From assembly GCF_021191635.1 (NCBI RefSeq), contig NZ_JAIWPR010000014.1, positions 1 through 43,388 of the forward strand: DNA of 43,388 bases, read 5' to 3'. The position numbers and the translations under genes were made by a program. The DNA comes from Alterluteimonas quercicellularis (lineage in GTDB: Bacteria > Pseudomonadota > Gammaproteobacteria > Xanthomonadales > Xanthomonadaceae). The first letter of the stretch is position 1, and every line of letters starts with the position of its first letter. Positions 1-7,401 of this stretch are shown here, piece by piece. Below the pieces are notes generated by a model. That model did not search any database and had not been told where the DNA came from. It saw only the letters and a program-made list of their open reading frames with translations.

Positions 1-72
1 CCCCCCCCCCCCCCCGGCGGGGGGGGGGGGGGGGGCCCCCCCCCCCCCCCCCGCGCCCCCCCCCCCCCCCCC
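1..72. other. Homopolymeric C/G tract at window edge, probable artefact
   Basis: This stretch consists almost only of long runs of C with one run of G. It replaces the expected 3' end and stop codon of the adjoining ogt gene. Poly-G or poly-C at a sequence end next to hairpin-rich DNA is typical of two-colour short-read artefacts or a low-quality contig edge. A genuine G-rich tract cannot be excluded from the sequence alone. Confidence 0.7.
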
Positions 73-593
73 GCGACGTGCGGCGCGGCATTCCGCCCGA
101 AGGGGATGCCGGGCGGCAGCGCGCCTTCGAGTTCCAGCAGGAAGCGCTTGGTCGGCAGCCCGCCGCCGAAGCCGGTCAGCCCGCCGTCGGCGCCGATCAC
201 GCGGTGGCAGGGCAGCACGATCGGCAGCGGGTTGCGGCCGTTCGCAGCGCCCACCGCGCGCGTGGCGCTCGGGCGCCCGACCCGCGCGGCCAGTTGCGCG
301 TAGCTGGCGGTCCCGCCGTAGGGGATGTCGGCCAGCGCCCGCCACACCGCGAGCTGGAACGGGGTGCCGCGCGGCGCCAGCGGCAGGTCGAAGCGTTCCA
401 GCTCGCCGGCGAAGTAGGCGTCGAGCTGTGCGCGCGCGGCCTCGATCAGCGGGTGCGGGCCGGCCGCCCACGCGCCGATGCGGGGGACCGGGTGGCGGTT
501 GTCGGGGAACTCGATCGCGTGCAGGCCGGCGTCGGAGGCGGCGACCAGCAGCGCGCCGACGGGGCTGGGGACGTGTGCGTAGCGGATGCTCAT
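1..593 (-). CDS. ogt: Methylated-DNA--protein-cysteine S-methyltransferase (Ogt), 3' end lost
   Basis: It repairs O6-alkylguanine and O4-alkylthymine in DNA by transferring the alkyl group irreversibly to its own cysteine. The translated protein begins MSIRYAHVPSPVG and carries the family signature PCHRVIG, with acceptor Cys at about residue 129. The DNA-binding helix-turn-helix (TPFQLAVWRALADIPYG, then YAQLAARVGRP) precedes it, and the usual C-terminal FLLELEGAL follows near residue 158. The family normally ends within about 10-20 residues of that point. Here the frame stays open into the poly-C tract, so the true stop is missing. The ATG overlaps the stop of the upstream AdaA-AlkA gene (ATGA), which indicates a repair operon with translational coupling. 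Identification is firm; the 3' boundary is unknown. Confidence 0.9.
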   Translation of the reverse strand, partial: MSIRYAHVPSPVGALLVAASDAGLHAIEFPDNRHPVPRIGAWAAGPHPLIEAARAQLDAYFAGELERFDLPLAPRGTPFQLAVWRALADIPYGGTASYAQLAARVGRPSATRAVGAANGRNPLPIVLPCHRVIGADGGLTGFGGGLPTKRFLLELEGALPPGIPFGRNAAPHVAGGGGGARGGGGGPPPPPPPGGGG

Positions 594-2137
594 GCGGCGC
601 TCCTGCGGGCCGGGGGGAGGGGACGTGCGGGTGCGGCCGCGATGGCCGGCGGCGGCGCGGCGGCCATCGCGTCGCGCCACAGCGCGATCACCGCGTAGCC
701 GCGCCAGGGGCGCCAGCCTTCGGCGCGGGCCGACAGCGCGCGGGCGCCGAGGCGGCCGCCGTCTTCCGGCACCGCGCGCTGCAGCACCAGGTCCTCGGCG
801 GGAAAGGCGTCGGGATGCCCGAGCGCGCGCAGCGCGATGTACTGCGCGGTCCACGGCCCGATGCCGGGCAGGGCGGTCCAGCGCGCGGCGAAGTCGTCGA
901 GCGGTGCGTCGGCGGCGAAGTCCACGCGGCCTTCGCGCAGCGCGCAGGCGATGCCGCGCACGGCCTGCGCGCGGGCGCGGGTCAGGCCGAAGCCGGCGGG
1001 ATCGGCCTCGGCCAGCGCCTCGGCGGTGGGGAACAGGTGGCCGAAGCCCTGCGCGGCGAGCGCGTCCGGCACCGCGGCGCCGTGCGCGGCTGCCAGGCGG
1101 GCGGTCAGCGTGCGCGCGGCGGCCACGCTGACCTGCTGGCCGATCACCGCGCGCACCGCGATCTCGAAGCCGTCCCAGCCGCTGGGGATGCGCAGCCCCG
1201 GGCGCGCGCGCAGCAGCGGCGCGAGCCGCGGGTCGCGCCCCAGCACCGCGGCGATCGCGTGCGGATCGGCGTCGAGGTCGAACATGCGCCGCACGCGCTG
1301 GACGATGCCCAGCAGGCTGCCGGCGCCTGCGCCGCGCACCTCCAGCCGCAGCGCGTACACGGGCGCGCGCGCCGGCGCGGGCCAGCGGCTCACGCGCAGC
1401 CAGCCGATGCCGTCCTCGTGGCCGAACACCCGCGCGTAGGCCTGCGCGTCGACCTGCTCGACGCCGGGCAGCGCGCGGCCGCGGAAGAAGTCCAGCAACG
1501 CGGCGAAGTCGTAAGGCGGCCGGTAGCCCAGCCGCAGCACCAGCGGCCCGTCCTGCACCGCCGGCAGCTGCCGGCGCAGGTCGCGCGGGGCCATGCCGTA
1601 GGCCTCGCGGAAGGCGGCGTTGAAGCGCCGCAGGCTGCCGAAGCCGGCCTCCATCGCCACGGTGGTGATCGGCAGCGCGGTCTCGGTCAGCAACTGCTTG
1701 GCGAACAGCAGGCGCCCGGTGGTGTGCACGGCGATCGGCGCCGCGCCCAGGCGCTCGACGAACAGCCGGCGCAGCTGGCGCTCGCCCAGGTGCACGCGCT
1801 CGGAGAGCGCCGCCAGCGACGCGTCGGCCAGCGCGCCCTGGTCGATCAGCTTCAGCGCCCGCGCCACCGCCTCGTCGCCGCGGCGCCAGGACCCTTCGCC
1901 CGGCGCCAGTTCCGGCCGGCAGCGCAGGCAGGGGCGGAAGCCCGCGGCCTCGGCCGCGGCGGCGCTCGGGTAGTAGCGCACGTTGTCCGGCTTCGGCGGC
2001 GGCGCCGGGCAGACCGGCCGGCAATAGATGCCGGTGGTGCGCACGGCGGTGAAGAACAGGCCGTCGAAACGGGCGTCCCGGCTCAGCCGCGCGCGTTCGC
2101 AGACCTGGGGGGCGGGCATGGCGTGGGCGGCGGGCAT
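590..2137 (-). CDS. AdaA-AraC-AlkA fusion: methyl-phosphotriester sensor and 3-methyladenine DNA glycosylase
   Basis: A 515-residue multidomain repair protein that couples alkylation sensing to base excision. Residues ~12-80 form an Ada Zn-binding domain with Cys39, Cys43, Cys70 and Cys73 (TGIYCRPVC and CLRCRPE); Cys39 should be the phosphotriester methyl acceptor. Residues ~85-190 are an AraC-type double helix-turn-helix. Residues ~197-490 are an AlkA glycosylase with its N-terminal fold, a GWDGFEIAVRAVIGQQ segment, the helix-hairpin-helix LPGIGPWTAQYIALRA and catalytic Asp449 in PAEDLVL. The Ogt half of classical Ada is absent and is supplied by the overlapping downstream gene. ATG 2137 was chosen because a TAGTCT -10-like hexamer lies only 8 bases upstream, consistent with a leaderless transcript. 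ATG 2119 is an alternative. Confidence 0.9.
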   Translation of the reverse strand: MPAAHAMPAPQVCERARLSRDARFDGLFFTAVRTTGIYCRPVCPAPPPKPDNVRYYPSAAAAEAAGFRPCLRCRPELAPGEGSWRRGDEAVARALKLIDQGALADASLAALSERVHLGERQLRRLFVERLGAAPIAVHTTGRLLFAKQLLTETALPITTVAMEAGFGSLRRFNAAFREAYGMAPRDLRRQLPAVQDGPLVLRLGYRPPYDFAALLDFFRGRALPGVEQVDAQAYARVFGHEDGIGWLRVSRWPAPARAPVYALRLEVRGAGAGSLLGIVQRVRRMFDLDADPHAIAAVLGRDPRLAPLLRARPGLRIPSGWDGFEIAVRAVIGQQVSVAAARTLTARLAAAHGAAVPDALAAQGFGHLFPTAEALAEADPAGFGLTRARAQAVRGIACALREGRVDFAADAPLDDFAARWTALPGIGPWTAQYIALRALGHPDAFPAEDLVLQRAVPEDGGRLGARALSARAEGWRPWRGYAVIALWRDAMAAAPPPAIAAAPARPLPPARRSAA

Positions 2138-2144
2138 GGGGGGC

Positions 2145-2150
2145 AGACTA
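2145..2150 (-). promoter_or_regulatory. Possible -10 element of the AdaA-AlkA/ogt operon
   Basis: TAGTCT on the minus strand lies 8 bases before ATG 2137. The spacing would put transcription start on or next to the ATG. It resembles the TAGACT hexamers upstream of other genes in the window. No clear -35 was recognised. Confidence 0.35.
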
Positions 2151-2272
2151 GCACCGGGGCCGCGGCGGGACCGGCCGCTTTCGGACATGGATGCGGGGCG
2201 TTGCGCGCAGGGCGGATCGCCTCGCCGCCGCCCCTGTGCGATAAGGCTTGCGGGCGCACACGGGAGCGGGCG

Positions 2273-2977
2273 ATGCGGACAGCGCGGACGATAGGACTGA
2301 TCGGCGGGATGAGCTGGGAATCGACCCTGCCGTACTACCGCATCGTCAACCGCACCGTGCGCGAGCGCCTGGGCGGCCTGCACTCGGCGCGGGTGCTGCT
2401 GTACAGCGTGGACTTCCACGAGATCGAGGCCCTGCAGCACGCGGGCGACTGGACCGGCGCGGGCGAGGCGATGGCGGACGCGGCGCGGCGCCTGCAGCGC
2501 GGCGGCGCGGACTTCCTGGTGCTGTGCACCAACACGATGCACATCGTCGCCGATGCGATCGAGGCGGCGGTGCCTCTGCCGCTCCTGCACATCGCCGACC
2601 CCACCGCCGACGCGCTGGCGGACGCGGGCGTCCGCCGCGTCGGCCTGCTCGGCACCCGCTTCACCATGGAGCAGCCCTTCTACCGCGAGCGGCTGGAGCG
2701 GCGCGGGCTGGAAGTGCTGCTGCCGGCCGCGCCCGAGCGCGAACGGGTGCACCGGGTGATCTACGAGGAGCTGTGCCGCGGGGTGATCCGCGACGCGTCC
2801 CGCGCCGCTTATCGCGAGGTGCTGGCCGCGCTCGCCGCGCGCGGGGCGGAAGGCGCGATCCTGGGCTGCACCGAGATCTCGCTGCTGGTCGGCGCGGACG
2901 ACGCGCCGATGCCGCTGTTCGACACCACCGAGCTGCATGCGCGCGCCGCGGCGCTGCGCAGCCTCGACCAGCGGTAG
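2273..2977 (+). CDS. Aspartate/glutamate racemase family protein (YgeA/RacX-like)
   Basis: A cytosolic, cofactor-independent amino-acid racemase of 234 residues, normal family length. The N-terminus MRTARTIGLIGGMSWEST is the hallmark of the aspartate racemase/YgeA group. The two catalytic cysteines appear in LVLCTNTMH (first half) and AILGCTEISLL (second half). The YgeA branch has broad-spectrum activity on amino acids such as homoserine; the substrate cannot be told here. The ATG at 2273 is preceded by GGGAGCGGG as ribosome-binding site. A GATAAGG -10-like element lies about 35 bases upstream. The gene diverges from the alkylation repair operon. Its TAG stop lies inside the first REP element of the downstream cluster. 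Confidence 0.88.
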   Translation: MRTARTIGLIGGMSWESTLPYYRIVNRTVRERLGGLHSARVLLYSVDFHEIEALQHAGDWTGAGEAMADAARRLQRGGADFLVLCTNTMHIVADAIEAAVPLPLLHIADPTADALADAGVRRVGLLGTRFTMEQPFYRERLERRGLEVLLPAAPERERVHRVIYEELCRGVIRDASRAAYREVLAALAARGAEGAILGCTEISLLVGADDAPMPLFDTTELHARAAALRSLDQR

Positions 2978-2996
2978 GCGCGCGCTCGCGCGCGAC
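2974..2996 (+). repeat. REP element (GTAG type), supplies racemase stop codon
   Basis: GTAGG followed by CGCGCGCTCGCGCGCGAC, a palindromic GC stem. The TAG stop of the racemase gene (2975-2977) is the TAG of the element. Orientation is given as that of the GTAG end. Confidence 0.75.
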
Positions 2997-3098
2997 CGGG
3001 CCAGGTGCCCGCGGCGCTGCGGCAGAAGAGGAGCGCGTTCCTGCGTGCGGATGCGGGGGCGGCGGTCGGCGTCGCGTCTTCCGGTGTCCGCAGAAAGC

Positions 3099-3121
3099 GT
3101 CGCGCGCCAGCGCGCTCCTAC
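3099..3121 (-). repeat. REP element, inverted copy
   Basis: GTCGCGCGCCAGCGCG followed by CTCCTAC is the reverse complement of the REP core with one changed base. With the copy at 2974 it forms a convergent pair. The spacer shares the words CCAGGTGCC and CGGCAGAAGA with the spacer at 38796-38898. Confidence 0.75.
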
Positions 3122-3152
3122 ACGGTACGGCGGCGGCGAGAGGGTGGGTGCG

Positions 3153-3175
3153 CGGCGAGCGCGCTCGCGCGCGAC
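3153..3175 (+). repeat. REP element, degenerate GTAG end
   Basis: The palindromic core GCGCGCTCGCGCGCGAC is intact, but the GTAGGA end is altered to CGGCGA. It lies directly downstream of the stop codon of the minus-strand phosphodiesterase gene. Confidence 0.6.
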
Positions 3176-3185
3176 CTGCGCGCCG

Positions 3186-4451
3186 CTACGGGCGACGGGG
3201 CGCTTCGCCGTCGCGCAGCGCCGGCAGCAGGGTGCGCGCGTCGCCGTCGTGCGGCTGCGGCTCGACGCCCAGCAGGTGCGCGAGCAGGGGATAGACGTCG
3301 ACGTTGTCGAAGCCGGGCAGGGTCGCGCCGCGCCGGAACGACGGGCCGTGCGCGATGAAGATCGCGCGCATCTGCGGCAGGTCCGGGTCGTAGCCGTGCG
3401 AGCCGCGCATCGTGTCCGGGCGCTGCGCCAGCGCGCGCCGCGGCACCGCGTCCCAGCCCGCGTGCATCTGGCACACGATCGGCGGCACCCGCGGGTGCGT
3501 GCCGTAGTGCCAGCGCGCCGGCAGCTCGCCCTTGCGCCAGCAGTCGTACTGCGCATGCGCGCCCAGCAGCGCGGCTTCCGCTTCGGCCTCGCGGCCGGGC
3601 CGCGGGCGGAAGCCGATCACCTGGCCCGCGCTCACCACCTCGGCGAGCGCGGGATCGGCCATGTCCTCCACGGCGATCGCCTGGCCGGGCGGCACCTCGG
3701 CCATGCCGTGGTCGGAGACCACGACGATGTCGACGCGGTCGGCCAGCCCGCGTGCGCGGATGCCGTCGAACAGCGTGCCGAGCGCGGCGTCCACCTGCGC
3801 CAGCGCGGCATGCAGTTCGGGCGAGCCGGGGCCGTGGTGGTGAGCGGCCAGATCGGGGTGCTCGAAGTACAGCGTCGCCAGGCGCGGGCGCGTGGCCGCC
3901 GGCTCCGACAGCCAGCCCAGCACCTCGGCCACCCGGGCCTCGTGCGGCAGGCTGTCGTCGAAGGGACGCCAGCGGGTCGGCCGCACGCCCTGGATGTCGG
4001 CCTCGGAACCCGGCCAGAACAGCGTGGCCGTCGGCAGGCCGGCGCGCTCGGCCGCGACCCAGATCGGCTCGCCGCCCCACCAGCGCCCGTCGGAGACCGC
4101 GTCGCGGTCGTGCAGCGTGAAGCCGCCGAGGGCCTCGTCCTGCATGGCGTTGTGGATCAGGCCGTGGCGGTCGGGACGCAGCCCGGTCACCAGGGTGTAG
4201 TGGTTGGGGAAGGTCAGCGCGGGATAGGAGGGGCGCATCCATGCCGCGCGCACGCCTTCACGGGCGAGGCGGTCGAGATGCGGCGTGCGGCCGTGGCCGA
4301 GCATGCCGGGATGCACCCCGTCCAGCGACACCAGCAGCAGGGTGGGCGGTTCGCCGGCGGCGGATGCGGCGGGTGGCGCGGGGGCGGTGGCACAGGCGGT
4401 GAACAGGCAGGCCGCGAACGCGGCCGCCAGGAAACGGAGCGGCGGCATCAT
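3186..4451 (-). CDS. Lipoprotein alkaline phosphatase superfamily nucleotide pyrophosphatase/phosphodiesterase (NPP)
   Basis: A 421-residue membrane-anchored phosphodiesterase expected to cleave nucleotide or other phosphodiester substrates in the periplasm. The N-terminus is a lipoprotein signal with lipobox LFTAC (Cys20). The NPP metal and nucleophile sites are visible: SLDGVHPGML (Asp44), ALTFPNHY with nucleophile Thr80, LYFEHPDLAAHHHGP, VVVSDHGM and a late GSHGYDP. LVTGLRPDRHG is typical of the family. The ATG at 4451 sits in ATGATG, overlapping the TGA stop of the upstream ThuA-like gene, so the two genes are translationally coupled. The physiological substrate is unknown. The TAG stop abuts a REP element. 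Confidence 0.88.
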   Translation of the reverse strand: MMPPLRFLAAAFAACLFTACATAPAPPAASAAGEPPTLLLVSLDGVHPGMLGHGRTPHLDRLAREGVRAAWMRPSYPALTFPNHYTLVTGLRPDRHGLIHNAMQDEALGGFTLHDRDAVSDGRWWGGEPIWVAAERAGLPTATLFWPGSEADIQGVRPTRWRPFDDSLPHEARVAEVLGWLSEPAATRPRLATLYFEHPDLAAHHHGPGSPELHAALAQVDAALGTLFDGIRARGLADRVDIVVVSDHGMAEVPPGQAIAVEDMADPALAEVVSAGQVIGFRPRPGREAEAEAALLGAHAQYDCWRKGELPARWHYGTHPRVPPIVCQMHAGWDAVPRRALAQRPDTMRGSHGYDPDLPQMRAIFIAHGPSFRRGATLPGFDNVDVYPLLAHLLGVEPQPHDGDARTLLPALRDGEAPRRP

Positions 4452-5230
4452 CCGCCCATGATAGGCCGGCGGGGTGACAGTTCGTCGCAGCGCGCGGCGG
4501 CGCCGGTCGCGTAGCGCAGGCCCGCCAGCAGGTGCGCGCGGAACACGGGGTCGGCGTACATCGCGGCGTCGTGGCCGAGGCCGGTGTACCAGGCGCGGCC
4601 GCCCAGGCGCTGGTGGCACCAGGCGATCGGATGGTCCGCACCCATGGTGCCGCCGCCGTCCGTGCGCTCCTGCAGGGTGGCGATCACCCGCACCCGCGGG
4701 CGCGGGTTGCGGCGGTAGTTGTACAGCTCGTCCTCGATCCGCCACGGGCCGTGGGCGGCTTCCACCGCGGGGTCCTCGAAGCGCACGCGCGCACGCTGCA
4801 GGCCGGGCGGGTGGCTCTCGAACCAGGCGCCCACCAGCTCGCCGTAGAACGGCCAGTCGTGGCCGGTGTCGGCGGCCGAGTGCAGGCCGAAAAAACCGCC
4901 GCCGCCACGCACGTAGGCCTCGAACGCCGCGCGCTGCGCCGGGTCGAGCAGGTCGCCGGTGGTGAGGGCGAACGCCACTGCGCGGTAGCGCGCGAGCCGC
5001 TCCGGCGAGAACGCCGCCGGGTCCTCGCCGTGCTCGACGGCCAGACCCGCTTCCCCCGCCAGCGCGCGCAGCGTCTCGACCGCGAGCGGGATGGTGTCGT
5101 GGCGGAACCCCTCGGTGCGGGTGAACACGAGGATCGTCGGCGCGTTGGCCGCGCTGCCCGGCGAAGCGGCCGGCGACGGCGCGCACACGCCCAGGGCGAC
5201 GGCGACGAAGGAAGCGGCGGTCCGGAACAT
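4448..5230 (-). CDS. Secreted ThuA-like domain protein
   Basis: A 260-residue protein of the ThuA (trehalose utilisation) family, a class I glutamine-amidotransferase-like fold without a settled enzymatic role. Residues 1-30 form a Sec signal peptide (MFRTAASFVAVALGV...). The mature part shows the family landmarks: TILVFTRTEGFRHDTIP at the start, GGGGFFGLHSAADT in the middle, ADHPIAW, and RAWYTGLGHDAAMY near the end. ATG 5230 was preferred to an in-frame ATG at 5251 because it begins directly with the signal peptide and has GGGGAC upstream. It is the first gene of a two-gene unit with the phosphodiesterase lipoprotein. A link to sugar or sugar-phosphate turnover is inference only. Confidence 0.82.
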   Translation of the reverse strand: MFRTAASFVAVALGVCAPSPAASPGSAANAPTILVFTRTEGFRHDTIPLAVETLRALAGEAGLAVEHGEDPAAFSPERLARYRAVAFALTTGDLLDPAQRAAFEAYVRGGGGFFGLHSAADTGHDWPFYGELVGAWFESHPPGLQRARVRFEDPAVEAAHGPWRIEDELYNYRRNPRPRVRVIATLQERTDGGGTMGADHPIAWCHQRLGGRAWYTGLGHDAAMYADPVFRAHLLAGLRYATGAAARCDELSPRRPIMGG

Positions 5231-5312
5231 GGCGAGTCCCCACCCGTGCATGCAGGTGACGGCGCGCTAAATGTCGCCGGCCTGCGCACATGCGCGCGCA
5301 CGGCGCGCGCGC

Positions 5313-5318
5313 TATCGT
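5313..5318 (+). promoter_or_regulatory. Possible -10 element of the TGSRI mini-protein gene
   Basis: TATCGT, AT-rich relative to its surroundings, lies 30 bases before ATG 5348. It is followed by a leader ending in GAGGTGATCC, which provides the ribosome-binding site. No convincing -35 is seen. Confidence 0.3.
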
Positions 5319-5347
5319 CAGCCTACACACATCGCCCGAGGTGATCC

Positions 5348-5647
5348 ATGAAACGTCTGCTGCTGGCGACCGCCCTGATGGGTCTGGCGTTCGGCGCTCT
5401 CGCGCAGCAAGCCGAGCCCGAGGAAGAGATCCGCCTGTCGCGCAGCGAGCGCGCCGCGGCCAACGAGCGCTTCTGCATCCAGGAGACCGGCTCCCGCATC
5501 GTCGCCTCGCGCAACGCGCGCAGCCGCGGCGAGCGCGACGAGTGCGTGAATGCGGGCGGTCGCGTCTACACCCGCGAGGAGATCGACCGCACCGGCAGCG
5601 TCGACATCCGCGACGCCCTGCGCAGGCTGGACCCGTCGATCCGCTGA
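5348..5647 (+). CDS. Small secreted protein with TGSRI motif and two cysteines
   Basis: A 99-residue protein of unknown function. Residues 1-20 are a clear Sec signal peptide with cleavage after ALA-QQ. The mature region of about 79 residues is highly charged and contains Cys43 and Cys66, which could form a disulfide. ETGSRIVASR (46-55) and REEIDRTGSVDIRDALRRLD (76-95) closely resemble the TonB-box/plug start of TonB-dependent receptors (VTGSRI...TREEIERTGA). Small two-cysteine proteins with a TGSR motif also occur as a separate uncharacterised group in xanthomonads and sphingomonads, from memory. The start has the ribosome-binding site GAGGTG. A strong hairpin follows the gene, suggesting a single-gene transcript. 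Confidence 0.8.
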   Translation: MKRLLLATALMGLAFGALAQQAEPEEEIRLSRSERAAANERFCIQETGSRIVASRNARSRGERDECVNAGGRVYTREEIDRTGSVDIRDALRRLDPSIR

Positions 5648-5670
5648 GCCCGCGCTCCGCGCTCGTGCCC

Positions 5671-5702
5671 GATGCCCGGCTCCGGCCGGGCATCGTCGTT
5701 TC
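5671..5702 (+). terminator. Rho-independent terminator-like hairpin
   Basis: GATGCCCGG and CCGGGCATC pair as a perfect 9-bp stem around a short CTCCGG loop. GTCGTTT follows as a weak U-rich tail. It lies 24 bases after the stop of the TGSRI protein gene. Confidence 0.6.
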
Positions 5703-5798
5703 CGGATGCGTGCACGTTCCGCTCACGCGCAGGACACGGCGGTTTCACCGTGCGCGGCGCAAGGTGGCCGCACACCCATCGAACGACGGAGCCACGGC

Positions 5799-6626
5799 AT
5801 GAACACTCCCCACGACCGCGACAAGGCGCGCGCCGAGCGCGACGCCAACCGCGATCCGATCACCGGCACGCCGGGCGCGCATCCGGTCGGCGTCGGCGTG
5901 GGCGGCGCGGCCGGCGGACTGGCGGCGGGCGCCGCCGCGGGCACGGTGCTCGGGCCGATCGGCACCCTGGTCGGTGCGGCGGTCGGTGTCGTCGCCGGCG
6001 CGGCCGTCGGCAAGCGGGTGGCCGAGCGCATCGATCCGACCGGCGAGGAGGCCTACTGGCGCGACGCCCATCGCGAGCGTCCCTACGTCAAGAACGACTA
6101 CGACTACGATCGCGACTACGCCGCCGCCTACGGCTTCGGCCTGCAGGCGCGCGAGGCCGATCTGGAGCGCGGCTGGGACGAGGCCGAGGCCTCGCTGCGC
6201 GACGAGTGGGACCGCGCGCGCGGGGAGTCGCGGCTGTCGTGGGACGAGGCGCGCGCGCCGGCGCGCGACGCCTGGGACCGCGCGCAGCGCACCCGCGATC
6301 TCTACGCGCGCAGCGACGCCTACTTCGCCGAGGCCTACGAGCGCGCGCCGTACCGCGAGGCCGACGTGCCCTTCGAGCACTACCGCCCGGCCTACCGCTA
6401 CGGCACCGAGGCGCGCGCCCGCCACGCGGACCATCCCTGGGACGACACGCTGGAGGCGGAACTGGCCCGCGACTGGAGCAGCCGCCGGGGCGACTCGCCG
6501 CTGGAATGGGACCGGGCCAGGGCCGCGGTGCAGGAGGCCTACGTGTCGCACGACCGCTATGCCGGCGGCCACTACACCCGCGACACCTCGGGTCGCGGCG
6601 ACCAGGACCGCTTCACCGTCGGCTGA
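5799..6626 (+). CDS. Glycine-zipper protein with charged Trp/Tyr-rich repeats
   Basis: A 275-residue uncharacterised protein. Residues ~28-72 are a glycine-zipper hydrophobic segment (GVGVGGAAGGLAAGAAAGTV... to AVGKRVAERI) that could insert in or coat a membrane. The rest is acidic and basic with two duplicated elements. One is YxxAYGFGLQAR near residue 105 and YRPAYRYGTEAR near 202. The other is a W-D-x-AR motif in LRDEWDRARGESRLSWDEAR and again in DSPLEWDRAR. No signal peptide is visible. Similar glycine-zipper proteins occur widely in proteobacteria and are often linked to stress responses; a stress role here is inference. The spacing to the upstream ACGGAGCCACGGC gives a ribosome-binding site. 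Confidence 0.78.
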   Translation: MNTPHDRDKARAERDANRDPITGTPGAHPVGVGVGGAAGGLAAGAAAGTVLGPIGTLVGAAVGVVAGAAVGKRVAERIDPTGEEAYWRDAHRERPYVKNDYDYDRDYAAAYGFGLQAREADLERGWDEAEASLRDEWDRARGESRLSWDEARAPARDAWDRAQRTRDLYARSDAYFAEAYERAPYREADVPFEHYRPAYRYGTEARARHADHPWDDTLEAELARDWSSRRGDSPLEWDRARAAVQEAYVSHDRYAGGHYTRDTSGRGDQDRFTVG

Positions 6627-6663
6627 GCGCCCGCGCGCGGCCGCGAGCCGTTTCCGGGGCAAC

Positions 6664-6694
6664 GACGCAATGCCGCCTCGCGCGGCGTTGCGTC
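6664..6694. terminator. 13-bp hairpin downstream of glycine-zipper gene
   Basis: GACGCAATGCCGC and GCGGCGTTGCGTC form a 13-bp stem with one U-G wobble around a CTCGC loop, 38 bases after the stop codon. There is no U-tract, so Rho-independent termination is uncertain; it may stabilise the 3' end. Confidence 0.4.
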
Positions 6695-6834
6695 CGTGCG
6701 CAGCCGCTTTCCCCGAGCGCCCCCCGAGGCAGGATGGCGCGGGACCTGCGGCGGATCGTGGATGTGCCGCCGGGCCGCGCTTCACGCCGGCCCCGCACGT
6801 GCGTCCCTCGTAGGCCACCACGAGGAGACGCGCC

Positions 6835-7323
6835 ATGCACGACAAGGTGTTCATCTACAGCCGCGATGCGGCGAACGCGGACGCACGCAGCTACTTCAAG
6901 CGCAAGGGCTACCACGCTGTCGAACTGGACCGCGACCCGGAGACGTTCTTCGACGGCGTCGGGCTGGTGGCGCCGGAAGGCACCGTCGTGGTGCTGAGCC
7001 ATGGGGACGGGAACGGGCCGCTGCTGGTGGCCGGGACGGCAGGCCCCGACATGACCCCGGAACAGATCGACCGCCTGGCGCGCCTCCTCGGCGAGGCGGA
7101 GGCGAGTCTCTATCTCCTGTCCTGCCACACCGGCAACGAGCCCTTCGCCGGCGCGCTGGCCGACACCGGCGCCCGTTTCATCGCGCCGAGGGGCTACGCC
7201 GCCTTCGAGGCCAGTTCCGCCGGCGTGAACGTCTACTCCAAGGAAGGCGACCGCTACGTCGGCTGGACCGCGAACGGCATCGAGCCGCCGAGCCGGAACA
7301 CCAAGCCGCTGCCGATTCCCTGA
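6835..7323 (+). CDS. Stand-alone caspase-fold-like (clan CD) putative cysteine protease, 162 aa
   Basis: An unrecognised small cytosolic protein with no signal peptide. It has a convincing clan CD peptidase signature. A hydrophobic strand ends in His-Gly, VVVLSHGDGNG with His56. A second hydrophobic strand ends in the cysteine, SLYLLSCHTGN with Cys97. The His-Cys spacing of 41 residues is close to that of caspases (His121/Cys163 in caspase-3). This resembles the caspase, CHAT and MARTX-type protease cores, but at a minimal size. The N-terminus (HDKVFIYSRDAANADARSYF) could be the first strand. It may instead be a pseudo-enzyme or part of a toxin-like family. Start ATG 6835 is preceded by CACGAGGAGACGCGCC, giving a good ribosome-binding site. 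Neighbours give no clear functional link. Confidence 0.72.
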   Translation: MHDKVFIYSRDAANADARSYFKRKGYHAVELDRDPETFFDGVGLVAPEGTVVVLSHGDGNGPLLVAGTAGPDMTPEQIDRLARLLGEAEASLYLLSCHTGNEPFAGALADTGARFIAPRGYAAFEASSAGVNVYSKEGDRYVGWTANGIEPPSRNTKPLPIP

Positions 7324-7401
7324 CGCGCGGGCATCGGGCCTCCCTGCACGAGCGCGCGTGCGAACATCCCGGGCTGTCCTCGTATCGCCCGGAGTCCGCC
7401 C

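Noticed and set aside
1..72. Poly-C/G tract as a G-quadruplex or phase-variation tract of ogt
   Set aside because: It is at the window edge, far longer than known phase-variable tracts, mixed C and G runs, and a similar tract occurs at a REP hairpin, so an artefact is the simpler explanation.
428..2272. Long open plus-strand frame continuous with the racemase, covering about 615 codons upstream
   Set aside because: It is antisense to the AdaA-AlkA gene, has Arg/Ala/Gly-rich composition with no domain, and arises because TA-containing stops are rare at this GC content. The racemase starts at 2273 with a ribosome-binding site.
2974..3175. REP cluster considered as a CRISPR array
   Set aside because: Copies are palindromic, inverted relative to each other, unevenly spaced, scattered through the window, and there are no cas genes.
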